Origin: Paenibacillus allorhizosphaerae
GTDB taxonomy: Bacteria; Bacillota; Bacilli; Paenibacillales; NBRC-103111
Assembly: GCF_910594985.1 (NCBI RefSeq)
Contig: NZ_CAJVCE010000006.1
Location: forward strand, 248,001 to 312,000
DNA length: 64,000 bases
Direction: 5' to 3'
Under the pieces are notes generated by a model. The model was given only the letters and a program-made list of their open reading frames with translations, did no database searches and had not been told where the DNA came from. The translations under genes and the position numbers were made by a program. This document shows positions 55,171 through 63,743 of the stretch, piece by piece; positions within the stretch are counted from its first letter, which is position 1; the number at the start of each line of letters is the position of its first letter.

Positions 55171-55893
55171 TTATTGCTTGTGTGTAGGCGGGTTGCATAC
55201 CCCATCCTCACATGCATTCGCCGACTCCCCAGTTTGTTCATTCAGCAAGGTGAGGGGACGCGATGCCTCCCAAGCTTTGTGCAGCCCTTGAAGAAACACT
55301 TCATTCGGCTGAGCACCCGAGACGCCGAATTTTCGATCAATCACAAAGAAAGGAACGCCGCGAATGCCGAGCTCTGCCGCCTCCTGCTCATCGGCGCGAA
55401 CGTCATTCACAAACTCGTCGCCCGCCAGCATCCGAAGAACATCGCCCCGATCGAGGCCGACCTCCGCTGCGAGTCCGGCGAGCGTTTCGCGATCGCCAAG
55501 ATTAAGCGAGTCGGTAAAATAAGCTTTCAGCAGCCGTTCCGTCATTGGGATGAGCATGCCTTGCGCGGCGGCATATTGCGCCAGACGATGAGCGTCGAAC
55601 GTATTCGTCACCACGAGTGTATCCATATTGTACGTTAGTCCGAGCGCAGCGGCTTGTTCCGTCATATTGCGGTTCATCTCGACGGCCCGTTCACGAGGCA
55701 TGCCGTATTTGTCAGCCAGCATCTGATGGACGTCAAAATCAACGCTAACCGGCGCGTTCGGATCCAGCTCAAAGCTCCGATAAACAACCTCCACCTCCGC
55801 GCGCTGAGGAAACTGCTCAAGTGCAGCCTCAAAGCGTCGTTTGCCAATATAACAGAACGGACAGGCGAAATCCGACCATATTTCCACTTTCAC
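55171..55893 (-). CDS. DsbA family oxidoreductase (FrnE-like)
   Basis: A 240-residue thioredoxin-fold protein without a signal peptide, so it should be cytoplasmic. The active site is FACPFCYIGKRRFE (C11, C14). The rest follows FrnE: VVYRSFELDPNAP, TFDAHRLAQYAAAQG, and ELGIRGVPFFVIDRKFGVSG with the cis-proline. The last 15 residues carry two more cysteines (CEDGVCNPP). FrnE proteins are linked to oxidative-stress tolerance. The remnant of glutathione peroxidase lies directly after it in the same frame. Confidence 0.92.
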   Translation of the reverse strand: MKVEIWSDFACPFCYIGKRRFEAALEQFPQRAEVEVVYRSFELDPNAPVSVDFDVHQMLADKYGMPRERAVEMNRNMTEQAAALGLTYNMDTLVVTNTFDAHRLAQYAAAQGMLIPMTERLLKAYFTDSLNLGDRETLAGLAAEVGLDRGDVLRMLAGDEFVNDVRADEQEAAELGIRGVPFFVIDRKFGVSGAQPNEVFLQGLHKAWEASRPLTLLNEQTGESANACEDGVCNPPTHKQ

Positions 55894-56328
55894 AATGATA
55901 GCCTCCTTTTATTAAATCGGGAATTCTCATGAATCGGTTTTCACCGTCTTCCATTCCATTCCATGTAGATTTGCTCCAGATACGTCTCCGTGAGTCGATG
56001 ACGCTCTTTTGCCATTGTACGCCTATAGCGTTTATTGATCAAATTCATCAATCGACTTGGGAAAAAAGACGGGAACTCGAGAAGTATTGGAACGTCGAAA
56101 CAAAGAAATATATCAAAAATTTATTGATGGAATAAGAATCCCGGACCTAAATGAGATGTATTATTGAGCGAGGACCGGATAAGCACTATTGTGTACGAAA
56201 GTTACGGAGAGTGAGTTCTTGTCGCCTGACATATGTGTCTCCCGATTTATTGAGAATCCTGTCCACGGAATCGCTAATGTTATAAAAAACCGAAATGCTC
56301 TCTTGCAGCATTTCGGTTTCCATAACAG
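55894..56328. other. Intergenic stretch without a supported gene
   Basis: About 435 bases. A plus-strand frame of 68 codons (55929-56135) ends in a charged sequence that looks protein-like (STWEKRRELEKYWNVETKKY), and the minus strand reads MAKERHRLTETYLEQIYMEW near 55970-56050. Neither has a ribosome site, so no gene is called. The promoter of the FrnE-like gene lies at the left. Confidence 0.4.
56284..56319. terminator. Terminator of the ABC transporter-lipoprotein operon
   Basis: CCGAAATGCT pairs with AGCATTTCGG. On the minus strand TTTTTTATAAC follows; on the plus strand TTTCC follows. It lies 10 bases after the lipoprotein stop codon. Confidence 0.88.
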
Positions 56329-57141
56329 TTACGGTACCTTCACAACATACGCTGCGGTAAATACCCGTTCATTTCTCTGGAATTGCCCCCAGATCTTATA
56401 TACCCCGCTGCGCGGGAAGGTCGCCTCGAAGACCGCATCCGGCCCCGTGCTTTGCCCTTCCTCCGCATGAACATGCACGTAACGCTCCCCGTCCTCCGAT
56501 AAGATCACCACATGTCCGATCGCTCCCAAATACGGCTGCAGGTCCGTCAATGGCTTATTTGTGTGTTCATCCGTTACAGTAAAGGTCAGCTTTATCGGTT
56601 TCTTGGCCTCAAGCCCCTCCGTAGTGAGGGCTACCCGTTTCCCATCCACGACCTTCACTAGCTTCTCATCCGGTACGACCGGGGCAGCCTCCATCTTCTT
56701 CCCTTCCACTTGAACCCACTCCATCTTGGTCATGGAGTCGCCGTTTTCGGGCTTGAAGTCGGCTATAACCCGGTACTCTCCGCCCGCAGGAAACGCGTTA
56801 TCGATCTCGAATACGCCGCCCCCCTTATGCTCCGGGTGGATGTGGTTGAAGTAGGACAAGTCCTTGCCGATCACGATCAGATGCAGCAGCTTTTCATGAT
56901 TGATCTGGAAGCGATCGACGGGGGTGCCGTCCGTTTTCTTCACCTCGAGCCTAATCCGCTTACCGATACCTGCATCCGAGTCTGCTGTGTCCGATAGGCT
57001 CCACGCTGCCTTCACGTGGTCTGCCATGAGCCGCTGATTCTGGCTCGCTGCAGGTACTTGTTCTTTATCCCATGCCGGTTTGGAACCGCAGGCGGACAAC
57101 ACCAAGGTAAACAACGCTATACAAAAGATCCGTTTATTCAT
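56329..57141 (-). CDS. Lipoprotein with FixH/YtkA-like domains
   Basis: A 270-residue exported protein with a clear lipobox (LSAC), so it is anchored on the outer face. It has two Ig-like beta domains, each with histidine-rich edges: IVIGKDLSYFNHIHPEHKGG in the first and HVVILSEDGERYVHVHAEEG in the second, which recall copper-binding YtkA/FixH-type proteins. The start overlaps the end of the ABC permease gene by 8 bases. It is probably the accessory surface subunit of that transporter. Metal binding is an inference. Confidence 0.85.
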   Translation of the reverse strand: MNKRIFCIALFTLVLSACGSKPAWDKEQVPAASQNQRLMADHVKAAWSLSDTADSDAGIGKRIRLEVKKTDGTPVDRFQINHEKLLHLIVIGKDLSYFNHIHPEHKGGGVFEIDNAFPAGGEYRVIADFKPENGDSMTKMEWVQVEGKKMEAAPVVPDEKLVKVVDGKRVALTTEGLEAKKPIKLTFTVTDEHTNKPLTDLQPYLGAIGHVVILSEDGERYVHVHAEEGQSTGPDAVFEATFPRSGVYKIWGQFQRNERVFTAAYVVKVP

Positions 57142-59620
57142 ATCGCAATGCCTCGCTTAAATGGATTTTGGCGGCTCTGGAAGCAGGTGTGAAACTGGAA
57201 ATCAGGCTTATGAGAAGTCCGAACAAAACGACGAGGGAAAGAATAAGCCCCGAAACTCCGAATTGGTAGGTTAAGGAGCCCACCTCCAAAAACGTCGATG
57301 TCAGATAGATCAGCAGAATGCCGAGCCCGCAGCCGATGGCCGTTGCCGCCAGCCCCATGCCGAAGCCTTCAAGCAAGATCATGCCGATCAATTGCCCCCG
57401 TGTCACGCCTACCGCACGCATCATGGCGAGCTCCCGAATCCGCTCCATGATATTCATCATCAGTGTATTCGTAATGCCTATTCCCGAGATCAGGATGGCT
57501 AGGACTACCAGGAAATTGATGACGCTGAAGGAACCGGTGAGCGTGGCGCCAACCACCGATGCAAAGTCCTCCGGTCCGAACATTTTCTCGATCCGTACTC
57601 CGAATTGATTAAATATCGTTTCTCGCAATTGCAGCGGCGAGGTATCGGCATCCTTTCGTACTAGCGCGTTTCTTTCATACTTGAACCCAAAATGCTGACG
57701 GAAATCGTCCATCTTCATGAAGGCTCCATACCCGCTGTTTTTCATCGTCTCGACAACGGCGACGACCTTGAAGGATTTCATCCCCTGCACCGTCTCAAGC
57801 GAGAGACGCTCTCCGATGGTTCCGCCCCATATTTCATAAGAAATCTTATCCATGATGAATTCGTCGGAAGCCAGCTTCTTCACCAGCTCGCTCTGCGAAG
57901 CTCCCGAGGCGGTAAACAGCGGGAAACGATTGATCCACTCCGCACCGACGCCATATACCGGGAGCTTGCGCTTCTCCCCGCCCAAATTCCAGATTGCCGC
58001 TTGCAGCGCATACGTCTGGGCGTCGGCTACACCTGCCAGCTTCCTCAGTTCCTCCAGATCCTCCTTCTCTGCATGGTGGAACGTCACGTCCAGTTGTCCT
58101 CCGTAAGTGGCAAAGATGGCTTTTTCATAAGATTGTATCAACGCGGAGTTTAAAGAGCTCATCAGGAGAATCATGGCGATACCCATACAAAGGATAACGG
58201 AGGTCATAGACGTACGGCTGAGGTTCCTTGTAAGGTTGCGTCCCGCTACCTCGCCGATGAATCCGAATAATAGACGGTATCCCGGCTGCAGGATCTTAAT
58301 AAACAGTCGAAGCAAATATGGAAAAAGGAGCGCAACACCGATCAGCAGCGGAACAATCAACAACAGATGCTTGATGAAGAATCCGGAAAGGATGAGAACG
58401 ACTCCCATGATCCCCCGCCACGGCGAAAGAGAAGCTTTCTCCGCCCGCATCTCCTTCAGAACGGCGATCACGCTAACCCGACCTGCCTGACGAACCGGGT
58501 AAAGGGAAGCCAGAAGTGGCACCAGGATGCCTGTCAGTGCTGACACTCCAATCCCCTTCCAGAGCACCATGCTTCCTTTCTCATGAACACTGAACAGCAT
58601 GAAAATAGCCATTTTCAGCAAATTCGCAAGCCCGTATCCGATGAGCAAGCCTACGGCCGTGCCAACCAAAGCTAGCAAAAGCACCTCCATCAAAACGAAG
58701 GCACGTACCTGCTCCGGCGTATACCCGATCGTCTTCATCGCAGCGAATTCTTTTTTACGCTCATTGATGCTTACGTATAGCGAATTAAAGATGACAAAAG
58801 CGCTCAGGGCGATACCCAGAAAGCCGGCGATATACAATGCAAGAAAAAACGTGTCCGCATCCTTGAACTGTGAATCAAAGTCCATGATGACCGGCTGCAT
58901 ATAAATATTGTCATAGCGTTTCGCCAATACATCGATCTGCTGCTTGACTGCGGCAGCATCCGTTCCAGGGAGTGCTTTCAACTGTACCGTCTCGATTTTT
59001 CCCGTTAAATCAAACCAGTCCTGCAAGACCGGGAGCGGTACGGCTACGGTCCACGGATGATATTTGGCCATCGACCAACTGGAGGGGCCCATTAATTCTA
59101 CGGTATACTTGATGACCGCGGTAATGGGGATTTCCCTGACGCCTGTATCCGTTTCAACGGAAATCTTGTCACCTACACCCGCTTTCCATACTTTCGCCGT
59201 CCGATCCGTAATGACCGCTCCGCTCCCCTCCAGATTTCCCTGTACGACGGCAAAATTCGTAAGCGGCGTGTCAAATCGGCTGTAGCCCTTCAAATCGACT
59301 CGTTTTTGAATCGCCGTAATGCCTTCTTTCTCTATGTGGAGTTTCGCGCTTTGCGCTAAAGTCGCAATCGCGGATGCACGGTTCAATTTCTGCGCTTCAT
59401 GGAACACGGTCTCCGAGAAGTAACTGTCCGTTCCGTTGATCGAATAATCCGCCTTGCCGAAGGCCGCCTTCAAATAAAGCGGGAACGCTGTCTTGGCGGT
59501 ATCCACGGAGGCGATGACCCCGAACGTAGAAGCGACGCCGATGATGATGGACAGCAGCGTCAGCAGCGTTCGAAGCTTTCGGCGCATGAGGTTGCGCCAT
59601 GCGATTTGCCAGAGGTTCAC
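57134..59620 (-). CDS. FtsX/MacB-type ABC transporter permease
   Basis: An 828-residue membrane protein built as two FtsX units: an N-terminal segment (LRTLLTLLSIIIGVASTFGV), a large extracytoplasmic domain, three membrane helices (GFLGIALSAFVIFNSLYVSI and onward), and a second set near residues 460-490 and 700-815 (LVVLAILISGIGITNTLMMN; SFTPASRAAKIHLSEALRYE). This is the architecture of transporters that act mechanically on surface proteins or lipids. The start codon overlaps the stop of the ATPase gene by ATGA. Confidence 0.92.
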   Translation of the reverse strand: MNLWQIAWRNLMRRKLRTLLTLLSIIIGVASTFGVIASVDTAKTAFPLYLKAAFGKADYSINGTDSYFSETVFHEAQKLNRASAIATLAQSAKLHIEKEGITAIQKRVDLKGYSRFDTPLTNFAVVQGNLEGSGAVITDRTAKVWKAGVGDKISVETDTGVREIPITAVIKYTVELMGPSSWSMAKYHPWTVAVPLPVLQDWFDLTGKIETVQLKALPGTDAAAVKQQIDVLAKRYDNIYMQPVIMDFDSQFKDADTFFLALYIAGFLGIALSAFVIFNSLYVSINERKKEFAAMKTIGYTPEQVRAFVLMEVLLLALVGTAVGLLIGYGLANLLKMAIFMLFSVHEKGSMVLWKGIGVSALTGILVPLLASLYPVRQAGRVSVIAVLKEMRAEKASLSPWRGIMGVVLILSGFFIKHLLLIVPLLIGVALLFPYLLRLFIKILQPGYRLLFGFIGEVAGRNLTRNLSRTSMTSVILCMGIAMILLMSSLNSALIQSYEKAIFATYGGQLDVTFHHAEKEDLEELRKLAGVADAQTYALQAAIWNLGGEKRKLPVYGVGAEWINRFPLFTASGASQSELVKKLASDEFIMDKISYEIWGGTIGERLSLETVQGMKSFKVVAVVETMKNSGYGAFMKMDDFRQHFGFKYERNALVRKDADTSPLQLRETIFNQFGVRIEKMFGPEDFASVVGATLTGSFSVINFLVVLAILISGIGITNTLMMNIMERIRELAMMRAVGVTRGQLIGMILLEGFGMGLAATAIGCGLGILLIYLTSTFLEVGSLTYQFGVSGLILSLVVLFGLLISLISSFTPASRAAKIHLSEALRYE

Positions 59621-60309
59621 TTAAGCCCAGCTCCTTCCAACACCGTTTGGACGACCTCGCCGTCTCGAAGCGTGATGACGCGATCCGCCGCTTCCGCCGC
59701 ATGCCGGTCATGAGTCACCATAACGATGGTGATGTGCTCCTCTCGATTCAGCCGAGATAGCAGTTGCAGCACATCCTCGCCATTCTTACGATCCAGATTG
59801 CCCGTCGGTTCGTCCGCCAGGATTAGCAGCGGCTTCATAGCGAGCGCTCTGGCGATCGCTACGCGCTGCTGCTGGCCGCCACTGAGCTGTGCGGGAAAAT
59901 TCGTTGCTTTTCCCTCCAGATTCACCTCGCGCAGCAGTCTTGCCACGATCGCATCCGTCTCGGCCTTCGGCGTTTTATTCGCTGCGAGGGAGAGTGCGAT
60001 ATTTTCCGCCACCGTCATCATAGGAAGCAGCTGATAGTTCTGGAACACAAAACCGACTTTCTCCCGACGGAACAGCGTCCGCTCCTTCTCGTTCAGCCGG
60101 TCAAGCTGCACTCCATCCACGGCAATCGTACCCGCTGTCGGAAGATCGAGCCCTCCGAGGAGCTGCAGCAGCGTACTCTTGCCCGAGCCGCTGGGGCCCA
60201 TGATGGCGATAAACTCTCCCTTCTTGATGTCAATGTTGCTGGGCTTCAAGGCAGTGAAGCCGCCTGCTTCCAAAGTGAACACTTTGGACACGTTCTTGAG
60301 CTTGATCAT
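59617..60309 (-). CDS. ABC transporter ATP-binding protein (LolD/MacB type)
   Basis: A 230-residue ATPase from the ATG at 60309, set by AGGAGG at correct spacing; the frame is open for another 90 codons upstream but that part covers the promoter. Walker A is [17 protein letters not shown], the signature [15 protein letters not shown], Walker [13 protein letters not shown], and the switch [10 protein letters not shown]. It powers the FtsX-type permease and is the first gene of the three-gene operon. A ComA-like dyad lies about 105 bases upstream. Confidence 0.93.
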   Translation of the reverse strand: MIKLKNVSKVFTLEAGGFTALKPSNIDIKKGEFIAIMGPSGSGKSTLLQLLGGLDLPTAGTIAVDGVQLDRLNEKERTLFRREKVGFVFQNYQLLPMMTVAENIALSLAANKTPKAETDAIVARLLREVNLEGKATNFPAQLSGGQQQRVAIARALAMKPLLILADEPTGNLDRKNGEDVLQLLSRLNREEHITIVMVTHDRHAAEAADRVITLRDGEVVQTVLEGAGLK

Positions 60310-60390
60310 CGATTGATTTCCTCCTGTAAGGCAGTTTCCGCTGCCTGTTGTTTGGTATGAGACCATCATATACCCGATCCGAACCTCCGA

Positions 60391-60447
60391 ACGCGCAAAC
60401 GATGTACCTTCCCAGCGCAAATATTTGCGTTCTTCACGCAAAAACAT
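60391..60447 (-). promoter_or_regulatory. ComA/NarL-type binding dyads upstream of the ABC operon
   Basis: CGCAAATATTTGCG (60416-60429) is a perfect palindrome, and on the minus strand TTTGCGT, five bases, then ACGCAAA is a second perfect inverted repeat sharing one arm. A further GCGCAAAC half-site is at 60393-60400. ComA-type regulators bind TTGCGG...CCGCAA with short spacers. The regulator encoded next door is of this class, so these are its likely sites. Confidence 0.65.
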
Positions 60448-60545
60448 TCCATATGCCCGCAGTCCGTGCGCTCGGTCTTTATCCCGATCGCACAGCATCG
60501 TCATTCCTGAGCCAAAGGAGACAAGGTCCACACGCTGCTCAAAGC

Positions 60546-60578
60546 AAAAAAAAAATGACGCCGCAAGCGACGCCATTT
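60546..60578 (-). terminator. Terminator of the kinase-regulator operon
   Basis: On the minus strand AATGGCGTCGC and GCGGCGTCATT pair, with two G-U pairs, and are followed by a run of at least nine T. It lies just after the stop codon of the response regulator gene. Confidence 0.8.
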
Positions 60579-60590
60579 CTATCCCACCAT

Positions 60591-61238
60591 TTAATATAAA
60601 TCCTCCGTCGGTAAAATCCCCAGACTTTTGGCTTTTTTAATCACCTCAACACGCGAGCTGGCCTGCAGCTTCTGGAAAAGCTCCGTCAGGTTGTATTCGA
60701 GAGAACGCTGGCTGATCATCAGCGCTTGGGAGATCTCTTTGTTGCTCTTCCCCTTCGCGAGCTCCCGCAGCAGCTTATCTTCCTCCTGTGTAATGGTCGT
60801 TTCCTCCCGTCCCTTCTCCCCTTGGACGACAATCTCCTGCCGCCTGAGCTGCTTCAGCAGAAACATCGGAACGATGGCTTCCTTCCTGGCGGCGCAGCGG
60901 ATCGCTTGGATGAGCTGCTCGCGAGTGGAGGTTTTGGCAATGAACCCGGACACGCCCGATTCCATCAGCAAGTTAAAATGCGGTGCGATTTCGAACCCGG
61001 AATAAATAAGGATCACCGCATCGGGAACGTAATCAAGGATTTTTCTCGTAAGATCGGCGCCATTGATATTCGGCATATAGAGGTCGAAGAGCATGACATC
61101 GAACTTCTTAAGGCGCACAAGATCGGGGACGCAATACACATCCGTTTCGATCGTTACCTTCATGCCCGGCTCGGATTCGATCAGCATCTTCGTCCCTTCC
61201 ACTACCGAACGATGATCATCAACCAGTAATATTTCCAT
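60591..61238 (-). CDS. NarL/LuxR-type response regulator (ComA-like)
   Basis: A 215-residue regulator from the ATG at 61238 (AGGTGAGG upstream). The receiver has LLVDDHRSVVEGTKML, phosphoacceptor Asp in VMLFDLYMPNINGADL and Lys in SGFIAKTSTREQL. The C-terminal LuxR helix-turn-helix reads LLRELAKGKSNKEISQALMI and SQRSLEYNLTELFQKLQ. The layout is close to ComA. It is encoded right after its kinase and probably activates the downstream ABC operon through the dyads there. Confidence 0.92.
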   Translation of the reverse strand: MEILLVDDHRSVVEGTKMLIESEPGMKVTIETDVYCVPDLVRLKKFDVMLFDLYMPNINGADLTRKILDYVPDAVILIYSGFEIAPHFNLLMESGVSGFIAKTSTREQLIQAIRCAARKEAIVPMFLLKQLRRQEIVVQGEKGREETTITQEEDKLLRELAKGKSNKEISQALMISQRSLEYNLTELFQKLQASSRVEVIKKAKSLGILPTEDLY

Positions 61239-61254
61239 ATCCCTCACCTATAAG

Positions 61255-63633
61255 CTAATTTTTTGGAAAAGAAACCGTTACCTGCACACCCTGCCGCGGA
61301 GCTGACCGAAACTCTATCGTCCCTTCCAGACTAAGAACCCGCTTCTCCATTCCCGCGAGCCCCATGTGCTGGAAGGAACCATCAAATGCAGATAAGTCCA
61401 TACCCACGCCATCGTCGGAATAAGTAAAATGCATAAGATCCGCGCGCTCCGTCAGCGACATCGTAACCTTCTCCGCCTTCGAGTGTTTGGACGCATTGTT
61501 CAGCAGTTCTTGAACAATACGGTACATGCCCAGTATTTGTTCTTCGCTCAGGGCGTCCAGCTGCTGCCCGGCATGGAATTCAATCTCGTAATTCGCAAAC
61601 ATTCTTGTATATTCGAAAAGGCTTTTGAGCGATTCGACGAGCCCCATCTTAAGAAGAAAAGGAGGGCGCAGCTCGTTGCACGTAATGCGGATTTGATGGA
61701 TCGCATCGAGTAGCCCCTCCTCGATTTGCCTCAGCTCCCTCTGCACCTCCGTTTCAAACCCACCGTCCGATCGCAGCGACTCCAGCCTGCGGTACCAGAT
61801 GATCAGGTCCTGCAGTACGGAATCGTGCAAATCGCTCGACAAGGCGAACCGCTCCTTCTCCGACAGCTTGAACAAGAGCCGCAGCATCCACTTCGGGGTC
61901 TGGCTCGTCGTGACCAGATCCTCCAGCCGCTTCATGAGGTCTTCAATGAGGCGAAGATTATCGTAAAGCATCGTCACATAATGAACGGCGGTCTCAAGCC
62001 ACTGCTCCTCAATCGGAAGGAACGCATGCTTCGCAACGAGACGCAAGTAGACGGGGTGTTTCTTCTCACCTATCGGAATCCAGGTATCCTGCGTGCTCAT
62101 CGCTGCTGCCTCCTGGCCCCGGGGCACTTCCTCAATCGAAACGTCGCTTACGTGCAAAACCGCTCTGATCTCCTCCAGTAGGCGATGTTCGAGATCGGAT
62201 ACTTTCATGACATTCGCCAGATCATTCGATAGTCCATTCAAGCTTTGCTGCAAAAATTTATATCTTTCCTCACTCTGGATCAGCTCCCGTTCGTCGAGCT
62301 TTCGCTGGGTTATATCCTTGACGATCCCATGAATCCCGTTCAAACGGCTGGATAGGAAAATCGGCACAAACGTTATACTGGCGATCCGCTCCCTATAACG
62401 GCTTATGAGACGGCATTCAATATCCCGCGGCTTGCCTTGTTGAAGCACCTCGAGGAGAATTTCGTATACTTGCGGATGATCCTCATCGTAGATCGTTCCC
62501 AAAAAGCAGCGCCCAGTCAGCTGGGACAGCTCGACACCTGTCATATTTTCAAACGCCCGGTTCGCATTAACAAAATAAAAGCCGTTCAGTTCAATGGAGA
62601 AAACGCCATCCAAATTATTCTCGAACAAAGACTTATAGCGCTGTTCGCTCTCCTCCAGGGCGAGCTCCGAACGCTTCTTCTCCGTAATATCCAGCATGAT
62701 CCCGTCCAGGCGTTCGACAACGCCTAGATGATTTTTCCATGGATGGACGATGAGCTCTCCCCACCTGGTTTCCCCCTCCACATGGATGTATCGGATCGGC
62801 TGACGGATGGAAATGCCTTCGTCCAGCTTTCTTTTAACCTCTCCCATGAGAATAGCATTATCATCGGGATGAATATGGTCGTGTAGCCGGATCGGGTTGT
62901 TCATGATTTCTTTCCGGGGGATGCCGGAAATGGTCTCGATACTATCGGAGCAAAACGAATATCGGTTAAAATCTTTATCCGTCGACCACACGGCTGCGTT
63001 GACATTATTCAAAATGTTCTCCAAGAGCTGCTCCGCCTCTTTGCGCTCGGATACGTCTCTTGCTACAGCAACCACGTATTTTACCTCTCCGTTATCGTCC
63101 AACACCGTCCTAACCCGAGCCTCGATATGAATCAAATGGCCGTCTTTGCGGATCAGCCGATATTCCAGTTGTGTCGATTGCTTGGATTCAATGACTTGCT
63201 TATAAACAAGCCTCACACGCTCTCTTTCCTCCGGGTGGATGATATCGAATGCATCCAGCCCCTCATACTCGTGCACATGAAATCCGGTTAGCGAAAAAAT
63301 AGAGGGAGACACGTATTGAACAACGGCTTGATGATCCACCAGCACGATCGTATCCGAAGTGTTCTCGGCGATAATGCGATACCGTTCCTCTCGCTCAGCG
63401 TCCTCGGCATCTTCCTTAACTACCGCAGTATAGGCAATAGCCTCGCCGTTTTCATCGACAACCGGTATCCTCTGGATAGCCGCCGCAGGAGGGACGTCTC
63501 CTTGCCCGTACTTGAGCTCGAAGGCTTTGTTGCCCCATAGGAATCGCTCGTCCCGATCGGCAATATACATGGGATCCGGCAAGTTCAACAGCCATTGCTG
63601 AGCCCCCTTGATCACATCCTTACATACTCCCAT
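61255..63633 (-). CDS. Soluble multi-PAS sensor histidine kinase
   Basis: A 792-residue kinase without membrane segments. Four PAS domains lie at about 15-75, 85-200, 205-320 and 325-440; each of the last three ends in an SERKEAEQ-type junction (DVSERKEAEQ, DITEKKRSEL, DITQRKLDER). A GAF-like region follows at about 455-575. The HisKA_3 phosphoacceptor is LSSDLHDSVLQDLIIWYRRL and the ATPase has ELLNNASKHSKAEKVT and YSDDGVGMDL. It senses a cytoplasmic signal such as redox or ligand, of unknown kind. Its stop codon lies 16 bases before the regulator. Confidence 0.92.
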   Translation of the reverse strand: MGVCKDVIKGAQQWLLNLPDPMYIADRDERFLWGNKAFELKYGQGDVPPAAAIQRIPVVDENGEAIAYTAVVKEDAEDAEREERYRIIAENTSDTIVLVDHQAVVQYVSPSIFSLTGFHVHEYEGLDAFDIIHPEERERVRLVYKQVIESKQSTQLEYRLIRKDGHLIHIEARVRTVLDDNGEVKYVVAVARDVSERKEAEQLLENILNNVNAAVWSTDKDFNRYSFCSDSIETISGIPRKEIMNNPIRLHDHIHPDDNAILMGEVKRKLDEGISIRQPIRYIHVEGETRWGELIVHPWKNHLGVVERLDGIMLDITEKKRSELALEESEQRYKSLFENNLDGVFSIELNGFYFVNANRAFENMTGVELSQLTGRCFLGTIYDEDHPQVYEILLEVLQQGKPRDIECRLISRYRERIASITFVPIFLSSRLNGIHGIVKDITQRKLDERELIQSEERYKFLQQSLNGLSNDLANVMKVSDLEHRLLEEIRAVLHVSDVSIEEVPRGQEAAAMSTQDTWIPIGEKKHPVYLRLVAKHAFLPIEEQWLETAVHYVTMLYDNLRLIEDLMKRLEDLVTTSQTPKWMLRLLFKLSEKERFALSSDLHDSVLQDLIIWYRRLESLRSDGGFETEVQRELRQIEEGLLDAIHQIRITCNELRPPFLLKMGLVESLKSLFEYTRMFANYEIEFHAGQQLDALSEEQILGMYRIVQELLNNASKHSKAEKVTMSLTERADLMHFTYSDDGVGMDLSAFDGSFQHMGLAGMEKRVLSLEGTIEFRSAPRQGVQVTVSFPKN

Positions 63634-63701
63634 GATGCTCTCCTTCTAGTAATAAATTGGAATACCCTTATTATAGCGGATCCCCCCCTATCCTACCGCG
63701 C

Positions 63702-63740
63702 AAAAAAATAGGGAATGCCCGCAAAAAGTGCAGGCATCCC
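63702..63740 (-). terminator. Terminator after the Gmad2-type gene
   Basis: On the minus strand GGGATGCCTGCAC pairs with GCGGGCATTCCC around TTTTT and is followed by TATTTTTTTG. It lies three bases after the stop codon. Confidence 0.85.
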
Positions 63741-63743
63741 ACA

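Noticed and set aside
55929-56135. Plus-strand ORF of 68 codons with a charged C terminus
   Set aside because: No ribosome site; the opposite strand is equally protein-like, so coding direction cannot be decided.
60310-60576. Ninety extra N-terminal codons of the MacB-type ATPase
   Set aside because: The ribosome site and the conserved start [11 protein letters not shown] place the start at 60309, and the upstream part holds the ComA-like dyads and the previous operon's terminator.
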